A stretch of 64,000 nt of DNA. Origin: Candidatus Eiseniibacteriota bacterium (GTDB lineage Bacteria; Eisenbacteria; RBG-16-71-46; JAFGJU01). A model generated the notes under the pieces. The model made no database searches. It was not told the origin of the DNA and worked only from the letters and a program-made list of their open reading frames with translations. Where the stretch lies: assembly GCA_020349905.1 (NCBI GenBank), contig CP070702.1, positions 1,604,242-1,668,241 on the forward strand, given 5' to 3'. Both the position numbers and the translations under genes were made by a program. Below are positions 16,303-25,233 of this stretch, piece after piece. The first letter of the stretch is position 1, and each line of letters opens with the position of its first letter.

Positions 16303-18543
16303 ATGATCGGCAGGACCGTCTCTCACTACAGACTCCTCGAGAAGCTCGGCGAAGGAGGTATGGGTGTCGTCTACAAAGCTCATGACCTCACGCTGAAACG
16401 TACCGTCGCCCTCAAGTTTCTCCCCCCACACGCTCTCAGTACGGAAGAACAGATGACCCGCTTCCTCCAGGAGGCACGTGCTGCCGCGGCCTTGAGTCAC
16501 CCGAATATCTGCACAATCTTCGAAATTGGCGACGCTGAGGGGCAAACGTTCATTGCCATGGAATACCTTGGCGGGGGCAGTCTCAAAGAGAAGATTCGCT
16601 CCGCCCCCCTGAAACCAGAGGAGATTGTCCGCATCGGCGTCCAGATCGCCGAAGGTCTCTGCGAAGCGCAGGCCAAAGGCATCGTTCACCGTGACATAAA
16701 GCCGGCCAACATCATGATGACGGAGCGAGGAACGGTCAAGATTCTGGACTTTGGCCTCGCCAAGTTGGCAGGGCAGGGCGAAATCACTAGGACCGGCACA
16801 ACCGTTGGCACGGTGGCTTACATGTCGCCCGAACAGGCCCAGGGAAAAGAGGTAGACCACAGAACCGACATCTGGTCGCTGGGTGTCGTGCTGTACGAGA
16901 TGAGCAGCGGTCAGCTTCCCTTCAGGGGGGACTACGAGCAGGCGACGGTCTATTCCATTCTCAATGAAGCCCCGCTTCCCATAAGCAGGGATCTGCGCCT
17001 CCCGGCTGAATTGCTATCGATTATCAGCAAAGCCCTCTCAAAGGATCCCGATCACCGCTACGAAAGTGCGGCCGACATCTCCCGAGAGCTCAAGTTCCTC
17101 AGAAACAGGCCTGGCGTTGTGAGCGAGGGAACGACCGCTTTTGGCAGGCGTGAGCCCTCCATCGCAGTGCTTCCGTTAGCCAATCTGAGTGCTGATAAGG
17201 AGCAGGAGTACTTCTGTGACGGTATGGCAGAGGAGATAATCAATGCCCTGACGAACGTGGGAGGGTTGCGCGTTGTCTCTAGAACCTCGGCGTTCATGTT
17301 CAAGGACAGGCAAGAGGACATCCGTGAGATCGGAAGAAGGCTCAACGTGGAAACCCTACTTGAAGGGAGTGTCCGTAAGTCGGGAAAAAGACTGCGGATC
17401 ACCGCCCAGTTGGTCAACGTCTCCAATGGTTATCACCTCTGGTCGCAGCGCTACGATAGGGAGATGGAGGATGTCTTTGCCATACACGACGAGATATCCC
17501 TGGCCATAGTCGACGAATTGAAGGGAAAGCTCCTGGGAAAGGAAAAGGAGGCAATAGTCAGGCGTCACACGAACGATCCAGAGGCATACAACTCCTATCT
17601 CAGGGGGCGCTACTACTGGAACAAGAGAACAGACGAAGGATTCAGGAAGGGGATAGAGTGTTTCCAGGCCGCCATAGAAAGGGACGCCGGCTACGTGCTG
17701 GCCTACGCAGGGTTGGCCGACTGCTACAATCTGCTGGGCTGGTATTGCTTCGAGCATCCAAAGGAAACGTTCCCAAAGGCGAAGGCGGCTGCCGAAAAGG
17801 CACTGCAGATTGACTGCAATCTGGCTGAGGCATTGACCTCACTTGCATACGCCAGATTGTTCTACGACTGGGACTACTCGGATGCAGAGAGCAAGTTCAA
17901 GTTGGCCATGCGGCTTAACCCCGGCTACGGCACGGTTCATCAGTGGTACGCTGAATATCTTCTGGTCACAGGCCAGGCAGAAGAGGCCATTGAAGAGGCA
18001 AGAAAGGCCTTAGAGCTGGACCCGTTATGTCTTGTCTTTCACGCGGTCCTTGGGTTGGCCTACTACATCTCGTTTCAATTCGAGCGAGCGATAGACCAAT
18101 TCAAAAAGATGATAGAGATGGACCCGAATTTCTTTGTGGCACACTTCGGTCTGGGTGAGGCATACACACTTAGCGGTCAGCACAAAGAGGCCGTTGCGGA
18201 GTTCAAGAAGGCCATCGCCCTTCTGGGACGAAGCAGCTTGATGTTGAGCTTTCTTGCGCAAGCCTACGCGGCGTGGGGAAAGAGAAACGAAGCAGAGAAG
18301 GTGCTCGATGAACTTGACGAAATATCCCGCACCAAAGCCGCGTACGTCCCACCTTATTTCAGAGCAGTAGTGCACGTGAACCTCGGCGACCTTGACGAGG
18401 CATTTGAGCGGCTGAACACGGCCCACAGCGAGCATGACCCATGGTTGCTCTATCTCAAGGTAGACCCTGCCTGGATAGACCTTCGTTCTGACCCGCGCTA
18501 CGTGTCCGTTCTCCGGCGGATGGGTTTGCGTGAGGCCTCTTAG
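16303..18543 (+). CDS. Ser/Thr protein kinase with TolB-like domain and TPR array (paralogue)
   Basis: Same architecture as the preceding gene, 746 residues. Kinase domain with GEGGMG (16-21), K38, HRDIKPAN with D131, DFG at 149-151; all catalytic residues are present, so it should be active. A TolB-like region follows (AVLPLANLSADKEQEYFCDG…, about 286-420), then TPRs to about 730. It ends RMGLREAS. The two kinases are clearly paralogous yet diverged along their whole length, implying different substrates or inputs rather than a recent duplication. Start ATG has an AAGGGA sequence about nine bases upstream. Confidence 0.9.
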   Translation: MIGRTVSHYRLLEKLGEGGMGVVYKAHDLTLKRTVALKFLPPHALSTEEQMTRFLQEARAAAALSHPNICTIFEIGDAEGQTFIAMEYLGGGSLKEKIRSAPLKPEEIVRIGVQIAEGLCEAQAKGIVHRDIKPANIMMTERGTVKILDFGLAKLAGQGEITRTGTTVGTVAYMSPEQAQGKEVDHRTDIWSLGVVLYEMSSGQLPFRGDYEQATVYSILNEAPLPISRDLRLPAELLSIISKALSKDPDHRYESAADISRELKFLRNRPGVVSEGTTAFGRREPSIAVLPLANLSADKEQEYFCDGMAEEIINALTNVGGLRVVSRTSAFMFKDRQEDIREIGRRLNVETLLEGSVRKSGKRLRITAQLVNVSNGYHLWSQRYDREMEDVFAIHDEISLAIVDELKGKLLGKEKEAIVRRHTNDPEAYNSYLRGRYYWNKRTDEGFRKGIECFQAAIERDAGYVLAYAGLADCYNLLGWYCFEHPKETFPKAKAAAEKALQIDCNLAEALTSLAYARLFYDWDYSDAESKFKLAMRLNPGYGTVHQWYAEYLLVTGQAEEAIEEARKALELDPLCLVFHAVLGLAYYISFQFERAIDQFKKMIEMDPNFFVAHFGLGEAYTLSGQHKEAVAEFKKAIALLGRSSLMLSFLAQAYAAWGKRNEAEKVLDELDEISRTKAAYVPPYFRAVVHVNLGDLDEAFERLNTAHSEHDPWLLYLKVDPAWIDLRSDPRYVSVLRRMGLREAS

Positions 18544-18627
18544 TGCGCTAATATTGAACGATTGGTTTCTGGTGTGGGACTGTCTCATCCCGAAGTGGAC
18601 GTGTCCCGCATCTCTGGGGAGGCAAGC

Positions 18628-18948
18628 ATGCCGTCTATCGAAGTCGGAGATAAGAGAATTGAGCTCAACGAAGAGGGATTCCTGCTCAATCACGAGGAGT
18701 GGGGTCGAGAGGTGGCGGAGACCCTGGCAAGGGAAGAGGAGGGGTTGGAGGTGTTGACCGATGACCACTGGAAGGTAGTGAGTTATATCAGGGACTACTA
18801 CCTGGAGAAGAACCTGGCCCCCATGATACGCAGGCTCTGCCAGAATACGGGCTTTCAGCTGCGTTACATATATGAGTTGTTTCCCTCCGGGCCGGCCAAA
18901 GGGGCCTGCAAGATAGCGGGCCTTCCAAAACCCGACGGCTGCGTCTAG
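18628..18948 (+). CDS. dsrC: DsrC/TusE-family sulfur carrier protein
   Basis: Small (106-residue) sulfur-relay protein. The C-terminal arm SGPAKGACKIAGLPKPDGCV holds both conserved cysteines, C94 and C105 (CX10C), the hallmark of true DsrC, which carries a trisulfide between them; TusE-type members keep only the last one. The ATG at 18628 has a GGGGAGG site eight bases upstream and gives the usual length; an in-frame extension to 18562 is unlikely. It begins a three-gene operon with a DsrM-like membrane subunit and a DsrK-like iron-sulfur subunit, its known redox partners. No dsrAB sulfite reductase lies in the window. Confidence 0.9.
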   Translation: MPSIEVGDKRIELNEEGFLLNHEEWGREVAETLAREEEGLEVLTDDHWKVVSYIRDYYLEKNLAPMIRRLCQNTGFQLRYIYELFPSGPAKGACKIAGLPKPDGCV

Positions 18949-18962
18949 GAAGCGGAGGTAGG

Positions 18963-19598
18963 ATGACCCCGTTTCTTAGATACGCCGTGTTTCTTTCCTC
19001 GGGCTTCTGTCTGGTCTCGCTTCTCATCCTACTCATCAAGACCTTTGCCTTCGGCAGGAGAACGAACTACGCCAAGCACAGAGGAAGCGCTGTGCGGGGC
19101 GTCCTCTATGCATTCGGACGCGGCATGATGCCGACGGAGAAGGAGAGTGCTCGAAGGCACCTCTTCACTTACTCTGCCGGCGTCACGTACCACGGCGGCA
19201 TATTGGCAGCGCTCGTCTATCTCGTGCTCCTCCTGCTTGAGTACGAATTGCCTGCTCCTCTCCTCTCGCTATTTCGCCTGCTGCTCACGCTGGGCTTTGT
19301 GGCGGGGTTCTTTCTTCTCTTACGAAGAATTCTCCTGCCCGCTCCTAGGAAACTCAGCTGTCCCGACGATTTTGCGGCGAACATCCTGGTCACGGCCTTC
19401 GTCCTGCTTGGAGCCGTGCATTCGCAGTGGGAGAGTGGCCTTCCGCTCTTCTTTCTGACTGCCACAGCGGTGTTCCTCTACGTCCCACTCGGGAAGATTC
19501 GACATTGCGTATTCTTCTTCTATTCCAGGGTCTTGTTCGGCCTGTTCTATGGAAGCAGGGGAGTTCTGCCCCAAGAGAAGAAACAGGAGGCCGCTTGA
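18963..19598 (+). CDS. DsrM/TmcC-like membrane cytochrome b subunit
   Basis: Integral membrane protein of 211 residues with about five to six helices, resembling the NarI-like quinone-interacting subunits DsrM, HmeC and TmcC. Histidines placed for heme b ligation occur at RRHLF and TYHGG in the early helices and at KIRH late. It is nested between dsrC and the DsrK-like gene; its stop overlaps the TTG start of the latter (TTGA), so the subunits are made together. It should pass electrons between membrane quinones and the cytoplasmic iron-sulfur partner that acts on DsrC. Confidence 0.75.
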   Translation: MTPFLRYAVFLSSGFCLVSLLILLIKTFAFGRRTNYAKHRGSAVRGVLYAFGRGMMPTEKESARRHLFTYSAGVTYHGGILAALVYLVLLLLEYELPAPLLSLFRLLLTLGFVAGFFLLLRRILLPAPRKLSCPDDFAANILVTAFVLLGAVHSQWESGLPLFFLTATAVFLYVPLGKIRHCVFFFYSRVLFGLFYGSRGVLPQEKKQEAA

Positions 19599-20959
19599 GA
19601 GAACACGGAACTACTTCCCAACGAATGCCTCTCGAAGGAGACGCGCCTCTCGAGGGAGGCGCGGGGAGACTCACTCCAGAAGAGCTCAGGCGTTCGCTTC
19701 AGATATTCCGGGAGAAGCTCTCGTCCGATGAAGTTGCCTACATCAACTCGTGTGTCCGATGCGGCCTCTGCGCTGATTCCTGCCACTACTATCTTGCCGA
19801 GCCGCAGACGGAATGCATCCCGGCCTACAAGCTCGGTCTGGTGACCGGTGTCTTCAAGATGTACTTCGGCTCTGTCGGGAAGGTTTTTCCCCGGTGGATG
19901 GGCGCCAGAAGGTTGGACCGGCAGACTCTGGAGGCATGGGTGGACTCGCTCTTCGGGCGATGCACGCTCTGCGGAAGGTGCTCCCTCAACTGTTCGGTGG
20001 GCCTGGACGTCACCCGGCTCATCCGTCTGGCCAGAAGCACGTTAGTTTCCGTGGGGCTCGTGCCCCGGGGTTTACAGTCCACCGTGGACACCGCTCTCCA
20101 GAAGGGAAACAACATGGGGATTCCCAGGCAGGAGTGGGTCGAGACGGTGGAATGGCTCGAACAGGAGCTTCGCGGCGAGCTAAATGACGAACGGGCGAGG
20201 CTTCCTCTGGACGTTCAGGGAGCCAGGCTTCTTTGTACGGTCAATCCCCGGGAGCCCATGTTCTTTCCGCTTTCCATCGTTGCAGCGGGGAAGATTCTTC
20301 ATGCGGCGGGGGAGAGCTGGACCTTCTCGAGTGAGAACTACGACGTGACCAATTACGGTCTCTTCAGTGGCGACGATGATGCGGCGCGTGTAATGGCAGA
20401 GCGCCTGGTCGAGTCCATGGAGCGGCTGGGCTGCGAGACGCTCGTTCTCGCGGAGTGCGGGCACGGCTTCAACTCCAACAGGTGGAAGGGCCCTCAGTGG
20501 CTCCGCAAGAGATACGGCTTTGAGGTGAGGAGTATCCTGGAAGTAGTGGCGGACTACGTTCGTGAAGGCCGCATCAAACTGGATCCTTCTCTTAATCCGG
20601 ACCTCGTCACTCTTCACGACCCCTGCAACCTCGTTCGATTGGGCGGGGTGGTGGAAGACCAGCGCTACCTGCTGGAGCGTTCGAGCTTACACTTCGTGGA
20701 GATGGTTCCCAACAGGGAGAAGAACTTCTGCTGCGGAGGAGGAGGGGGCCAGCTGTCGATGAGTGAGTTCAGCGAAAGGCGTCTGAGCGCAGGCAAGATA
20801 AAAGCGGAGCAGATTCGTGCGACCGGCGCCAGGGTCGTAGCAGCTCCGTGCCACAACTGCATCGACCAGATCTCGGAGCTCAACAAGCACTACAAACTCG
20901 GCGTAGAAACCAAGACCGTGTGCGAGGTGGTAGCTGCGGCTCTGGTTACGGAGGGATGA
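19595..20959 (+). CDS. DsrK/HdrD-like iron-sulfur oxidoreductase subunit
   Basis: Cytoplasmic catalytic subunit of a heterodisulfide reductase-type complex, 454 residues from the TTG at 19595. That start has an AGGAGG five bases upstream and overlaps the previous stop; an ATG at 19625 is the alternative. Two 4Fe-4S ferredoxin motifs (CVRCGLCADSC and CTLCGRCSLNC) are followed by a C-terminal CCG domain with the spacing CX34CCX38CxxC (from HDPC through FCCGGGG to PCHNC), which in HdrB/HdrD binds the noncubane cluster that cleaves disulfides. The first CCG repeat is degenerate (ECGHGF), as in DsrK. With DsrC next door, the likely substrate is the DsrC trisulfide or disulfide. Confidence 0.85.
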   Translation: MREHGTTSQRMPLEGDAPLEGGAGRLTPEELRRSLQIFREKLSSDEVAYINSCVRCGLCADSCHYYLAEPQTECIPAYKLGLVTGVFKMYFGSVGKVFPRWMGARRLDRQTLEAWVDSLFGRCTLCGRCSLNCSVGLDVTRLIRLARSTLVSVGLVPRGLQSTVDTALQKGNNMGIPRQEWVETVEWLEQELRGELNDERARLPLDVQGARLLCTVNPREPMFFPLSIVAAGKILHAAGESWTFSSENYDVTNYGLFSGDDDAARVMAERLVESMERLGCETLVLAECGHGFNSNRWKGPQWLRKRYGFEVRSILEVVADYVREGRIKLDPSLNPDLVTLHDPCNLVRLGGVVEDQRYLLERSSLHFVEMVPNREKNFCCGGGGGQLSMSEFSERRLSAGKIKAEQIRATGARVVAAPCHNCIDQISELNKHYKLGVETKTVCEVVAAALVTEG

Positions 20960-21017
20960 ACCGGGATCGGTCGGGGTCCCACGGCCCGGAGTTGCGCTGC
21001 CCTACAGGCCCTTCGAG

Positions 21018-22232
21018 TCAGCTCTTAGACTTCCTTGAAGCCGAGGGAATCGTGTTGCCCGCCCGCACGCGCCTTCTTGCGGACCCGGCTATTTCCCCGA
21101 CTGCGGCGACTGTCGCGCGTATGTGCTCCTCCGTGTTGAAGGGCCCTATGCCACATCTCACGGCACCGTGAATCTTGTCCGTTCCCAGTTGTTCGTGGAC
21201 CAGGGGTGCGCAGTGAAGGCCGGTTCGGCACGCGATGTTGTGGTCAACGTCGAGCATGGTCCCGGTGTCGAGAGCTTCCAGGCCGTCCACGTTGAAGAGG
21301 AGAACGCTTATGTGATTCGTGAGGTCGTCCTGGCAATAGAGGGTCACCCCGTCGATGTCTCTCAACCCGTCCCGGAGCATCGCCGTCAGCCTCATCTCCT
21401 GTTCGTGGATGCTCTCCATGCCTCTCTTTTTGATCCACTTCAAGCCAGCGTGAAGCCCGGCCACCCCGAGCGTGTTCAGGGTCCCGTACTCCAGCCGGTA
21501 AGGGTATTCCGTCAGGTGGGTCCGCACCGCAGAACGGACACCTGTTCCGCCTGCCCTCGTGAGGTCTATCTCGATTCCCTCTCTTACGTATAGCCCGCCG
21601 ATTCCGGTGGGCCCGAGGAGGGACTTGTGCCCGGTGAACGCCACGATGTCCACGCTGAACTCCTTCACGTCAACCGGAACGTTTCCGGCTGACTGGGAGG
21701 CATCGACAGCAAGCGTTATTCCCCTCGCCCTGCAGTGCGAGCCGATCTCTTTGAGCGGCTGGACGGTACCTATCACGTTGGAGGCGTGGTTGACGACGAC
21801 CAGTTTAGTGTTCTTCTTGAACTTCTTGGGGAAATCGTCAGGGTCCACGAATCCCTTCTCGTCAAACGGGACGTAGTTGATTTCCACGCCTTCGTCCATC
21901 TGCCTGTGATAGAGGGGTCTCAACACTGAGTTGTGCTCTATCGTAGTTGTGACCGCGTGGTCTCCCCTTTTCAACATTCCGTTTACTATTAGATTCAGTG
22001 CGTCAGTGGAGTTGTAGGAGAAACACAGCCGGTTCGGGTCGTCGCCGTTAAACATGTCCGCTAGCATCTTTCGAGTGGTCTCCACTATCTCGCCGGCCTC
22101 CATGCACAGGTCGTATCCCGAGCGGCCCGGATTTACACCGTATCCTCTGTAGAAGCTGTCCATGAAGTCATAGACCTCGTCGGGCTTGGGAAACGACGTG
22201 GCCGCGTTGTCGAGATAGATTAGCTTGTCCAT
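21018..22232 (-). CDS. Cysteine desulfurase / aminotransferase class V family enzyme
   Basis: PLP enzyme of 404 residues. Features: YLDNAATSFPKP at the N-terminus, ASQSAG with the cofactor-contacting Asp (D177), the Schiff-base lysine in AFTGHKS (K203), and the RTGLHCAPL loop with candidate catalytic cysteine C341. This combination matches the SufS/CsdA-like group known as the TIGR01977 family. The ATG at 22232 has GGGAGG upstream; a longer frame to 22316 has no support. It follows the DUF819 gene after 25 bases on the same strand and converges on the DsrK-like gene 58 bases away. It could release sulfur from cysteine for the DsrC system, which is inference from position. Confidence 0.88.
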   Translation of the reverse strand: MDKLIYLDNAATSFPKPDEVYDFMDSFYRGYGVNPGRSGYDLCMEAGEIVETTRKMLADMFNGDDPNRLCFSYNSTDALNLIVNGMLKRGDHAVTTTIEHNSVLRPLYHRQMDEGVEINYVPFDEKGFVDPDDFPKKFKKNTKLVVVNHASNVIGTVQPLKEIGSHCRARGITLAVDASQSAGNVPVDVKEFSVDIVAFTGHKSLLGPTGIGGLYVREGIEIDLTRAGGTGVRSAVRTHLTEYPYRLEYGTLNTLGVAGLHAGLKWIKKRGMESIHEQEMRLTAMLRDGLRDIDGVTLYCQDDLTNHISVLLFNVDGLEALDTGTMLDVDHNIACRTGLHCAPLVHEQLGTDKIHGAVRCGIGPFNTEEHIRATVAAVGEIAGSARRRVRAGNTIPSASRKSKS

Positions 22233-22257
22233 TCGAATCCTCCCGATCGTCAATGTC

Positions 22258-23427
22258 TCACGCCATAAGACTACAGAGGAACGCCGCGAAGAACGCAGCG
22301 TAGTTACCCAGCGCATAGCCGATCAGGGCCATGAGTATGCTCACGGGCACCAGGCGTTCGTCGTGGTAGGCAGCCACTATGGGCGCACTGGCCGCGCCTC
22401 CGATGTTGGCTGCGCTGCTTATGGCCGCAGTGTGGACGTCTATGCGAAAGAGCCGGGCCGCAACCAGGATGAACACGCCGTGGATGGCGATCCACACGAA
22501 TCCTCCTGCAACGAACGGGATTGCCTGGCCGGCCAGGCCGGCGATTGCAGTCTTTGCCCCCATCCGGGCAACGAAGAGGTAGACCAGGGCCATCGCGAGC
22601 TGATGGCTTCCCGGAATCCTTCTCGCCGGGGAGTGTGAAAGCACAAGGCCGAACGTGGTCACAAGGAGTATCTTGTACGTCCCCGCCGTGAGCACCGGAG
22701 GGAACTCGGTCAAGCGCGCGGCTATGAACCCGCAGGCGTAAGTCACCCCGAAGCCGATGGCGATGAGATACAACAGGTGTCGCATCTCCGCCACACTCTT
22801 CTTCACGGTGAGTTCCTCTGCCGCGTCTTTGAGCCGTGCCAGGCGCTCGTCTGTCACTCTCGTGAATCTGTGAAACCACCTGGCCATGTTCTTGGATTGA
22901 AGGAGCAGCGGAAGCCACACAAGATAGACCACGTTGTCCGCTATGACTGCCAGGCCGAAATCTGTGCCGGAGGTCCCCAGCCCTTCGGCGACCGCTGCCA
23001 TGTTTCCGGTTCCACCTATCCAGGAACCCGCCAGGGCGCCGAAACCTTTCCACGCTTCCGGGCCCAACCAGTTCTTCACAAGAAAGTACGCGACGGGTGC
23101 ACCGAGCACCACGCCCACGGTGCCCAGTAGCATCACGAAGACCCCGCGACCGGTGGCCCTTATCGTGGAGCGCAGGTCCACACCGAGAAGCAACAAGACC
23201 AGAAAGAAAGGCAGGATGTTGTCTCCCAGCCAGTCGTAGACCGGGGCCTTGGAAGGGATGAGGCCCAGGTTGGAGTAGAACACCGGGAGGACGTATATGA
23301 AGATGAGGGGAGGGAGATAGTTGAAGAGCTTCCAGCCCGTCTTCTTTTCCAGGAAGAACCACAGGGCGGCGTTGGCTGCCAGCACGAACAGGATCCCGGT
23401 CGAATTGTTAACGAGTGGGCCGTCCAC
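22258..23427 (-). CDS. DUF819-family membrane transporter
   Basis: Polytopic membrane protein of 389 residues with about ten helices. The segments GALAGSWIGGTGNMAAVAEGLG and SAANIGGAASAPIVAAYHDERLVPVSILMALIGYALGNY are typical of DUF819 (YjcL-like) proteins, a family related to sodium-coupled transporters with no firm substrate. The start is GTG, with GCGGGAG about 10 bases upstream. It leads a two-gene minus-strand operon with the cysteine desulfurase, which might hint at a sulfur compound or amino acid as substrate (inference). Confidence 0.8.
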   Translation of the reverse strand: MDGPLVNNSTGILFVLAANAALWFFLEKKTGWKLFNYLPPLIFIYVLPVFYSNLGLIPSKAPVYDWLGDNILPFFLVLLLLGVDLRSTIRATGRGVFVMLLGTVGVVLGAPVAYFLVKNWLGPEAWKGFGALAGSWIGGTGNMAAVAEGLGTSGTDFGLAVIADNVVYLVWLPLLLQSKNMARWFHRFTRVTDERLARLKDAAEELTVKKSVAEMRHLLYLIAIGFGVTYACGFIAARLTEFPPVLTAGTYKILLVTTFGLVLSHSPARRIPGSHQLAMALVYLFVARMGAKTAIAGLAGQAIPFVAGGFVWIAIHGVFILVAARLFRIDVHTAAISSAANIGGAASAPIVAAYHDERLVPVSILMALIGYALGNYAAFFAAFLCSLMA

Positions 23428-23646
23428 CGTCTGGCTCCCGCCTGCCGTTACCCTACGCTAGTGAAGAAATTACAGATGCGGACGCGCGCTGCCCGAAGCT
23501 GGCGAGCAGAAACCTCGGGATGCGCAGGGCCCTCACCCAGGCTATTGCCCCGAAGCGCATCGCCCGCGCGACGCAGAAGCCTATCACACTGAGGGCGGTC
23601 GCGACAGAGCATTTCTGAGAGCCTCCCTCGTAGCGGGATAAACTCC
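23428..23646. other. Intergenic region, nothing recognised
   Basis: Space between the divergent DUF819 gene and the promoter at 23647. Short frames here are not supported by ribosome sites or family resemblance. Confidence 0.4.
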
Positions 23647-23675
23647 TTGACTTTGCTGCGCTTATGCTGTAGACT
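23647..23675 (+). promoter_or_regulatory. Strong predicted sigma-70 promoter
   Basis: TTGACT (23647-23652), exactly 17 bases, then TAGACT (23670-23675). It predicts a start near 23682 and an 80-base leader before the first small secreted protein, whose ATG at 23764 is preceded by GAAAGGAG. Confidence 0.65.
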
Positions 23676-23763
23676 ACGGCCCACGTCAAGGTGTTCGCAC
23701 GGCGCACAGAGTGGTTGCTTAACCATCTGCCTTGTTGTCCCCTCGACCGAAAGGAGTACATCT

Positions 23764-24306
23764 ATGAGGCACTTTGCTAAAGCAACTGGTCTTCTTCTTC
23801 CCCTTCTTGTGGGCCTGTTCCTCATGACGGGAGTTGTTTTCGCCGCTCCCCCTGAGGCCACGGTGACTGCCTACCTTACGTACTTGTCGGGACCTCCGGG
23901 TAACAAGACCTATCTCTTCGAGTACACCATAGAGAACATCAGTCTCACGCCCTCAATATCCGGCTTCGTCATCCACTTTGACGACGATGGCCTGGACCGT
24001 TCAGATTTTGTCTCTTACGAGTACCCGGAGGGATGGGACGACGTATTTGTAACTCCCGAGGCCCCGGACGGTTCGTGGGCCGTCGAGTGGAACGAGCTTT
24101 TTGGAACAAACAGGATTCTCCCCGGAGAGACGAAGAACGGCTTTTCCGTTACTTTCATCTGGAACGACCCGGAGGCGACGCCCGGTCCACAGGAATTCGA
24201 AGTGTGGAACGGCGGAGCTTACGTTGGTGAAACGGAGGTCATTCCTACTAATCCTACTGCTACCGAACTTACATCATGGGGTGCGATCAAGTGTCTGTTC
24301 AGGTAG
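23764..24306 (+). CDS. Small secreted protein with C-terminal T/S-x-W-G tag
   Basis: 180-residue exported protein: signal peptide 1-27 (ending GVVFA-APP), then a beta-rich domain with the segments YLFEYTIEN, GFVIHFDDDGL, PEGWDDVF and PGETKNGFSVTFIWND. That pattern resembles a bacterial Ig/cohesin-like fold, but I cannot name a family. It ends TELTSWGAIKCLFR. The next gene encodes a paralogue with the same domain plan and a matching tail, and the two genes share one promoter and a terminator. No enzymatic residues are evident; a surface or matrix role is a guess. Confidence 0.7.
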   Translation: MRHFAKATGLLLPLLVGLFLMTGVVFAAPPEATVTAYLTYLSGPPGNKTYLFEYTIENISLTPSISGFVIHFDDDGLDRSDFVSYEYPEGWDDVFVTPEAPDGSWAVEWNELFGTNRILPGETKNGFSVTFIWNDPEATPGPQEFEVWNGGAYVGETEVIPTNPTATELTSWGAIKCLFR

Positions 24307-24339
24307 GCTAAAAAGGTGGGTAGCGAAGGGGGGCATGAC

Positions 24340-24930
24340 ATGACACGATTGCTACTAGTTGTTTCTGTGGCGCTTACTCTGGGGCTGCTTCTGATTCCCA
24401 GCGGGGTCGATGCTATGCCCGAGGGTGCCGTCGGTTTCAAGCTCTACCATTATGAGGGCGATGAGTGGGTGAGATACACCCAGGGCGATCCCTTTCCTCC
24501 GGGAGGAGGGACCCCGGGAACGAATGTGTGGAAATACACCTACTGTGCGATGAACCTGGAGTTCACCGGTGGCGTCTATCAGCTCCTGGTATTCTTCAAT
24601 TCGGATGCCGTCGTTGACAGGGCCCAATATGTATCAGCTACGTCCCCAGAGGGCTGGGGCACCACGTACTTCCCCCCGGTGGCCCCCAACACGAACTGGA
24701 AGGTGCGCTTCCGAACCACGAATTCAGCTTACTACATTATGCCGACCGACACTCTTTGCGGCTTTGAGGTCGAGTTCACGTGGACTGATCCCGATATGCC
24801 GTCTCCGCAGAACTACGATCTGGTCGCTACGTCGGGCTCGGAACCCGGTGTGACCCACGAGTTGCCCCCTGACATTACACCTGTGGAATCCACCACCTGG
24901 GGCAGATTGAAGAGCCTTCTCTTTAGATAG
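24340..24930 (+). CDS. Small secreted protein with C-terminal T/S-x-W-G tag (paralogue)
   Basis: 196-residue paralogue of the upstream protein. A signal peptide (MTRLLLVVSVALTLGLLLIPS…) precedes a beta-rich domain with the parallel landmarks LLVFFNSDAVVD, SPEGWGTTY, APNTNWKVRF and CGFEVEFTWTDPD. It ends STTWGRLKSLLFR. The spacing from PEGW to the tail matches the first protein closely, so this is tandem duplication with strong divergence. A consensus terminator follows 39 bases after the stop, closing the two-gene unit. Confidence 0.7.
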   Translation: MTRLLLVVSVALTLGLLLIPSGVDAMPEGAVGFKLYHYEGDEWVRYTQGDPFPPGGGTPGTNVWKYTYCAMNLEFTGGVYQLLVFFNSDAVVDRAQYVSATSPEGWGTTYFPPVAPNTNWKVRFRTTNSAYYIMPTDTLCGFEVEFTWTDPDMPSPQNYDLVATSGSEPGVTHELPPDITPVESTTWGRLKSLLFR

Positions 24931-24969
24931 CTTCCCGGCGGCCTCAGAGGCGCCCGCCGAATAATGAGA

Positions 24970-25006
24970 GGCAGGAGCGAGATTTCGCTTCTGCCTTTTC
25001 TGTTTT
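24970..25006 (+). terminator. Rho-independent terminator of the secreted-protein pair
   Basis: An 11-bp stem with one G-U pair (24970-24980 with 24985-24995) and a GATT loop, then TTTTCTGTTTT. Textbook intrinsic terminator. Confidence 0.85.
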
Positions 25007-25233
25007 CACGGCGGGTCAGGGTTCAGAACCCTCCTCGAACGGACGATATATGACAGTGTGGGGCAAAGACTCACGAAGCAGCGCTCTCGCCCAGTCGAAG
25101 CGAGTTGGGGTGAAGACTTACGAAGCGGCGCATGTCGCCCGGTCGGAGTGAGTTGGGGCGAGGGCGGTGGATGAGGAAGTGCAGCGTTGGCGGGAAACAG
25201 GGCGCCCGGCACAGCCCCGGAGAGGCTGAGGTC

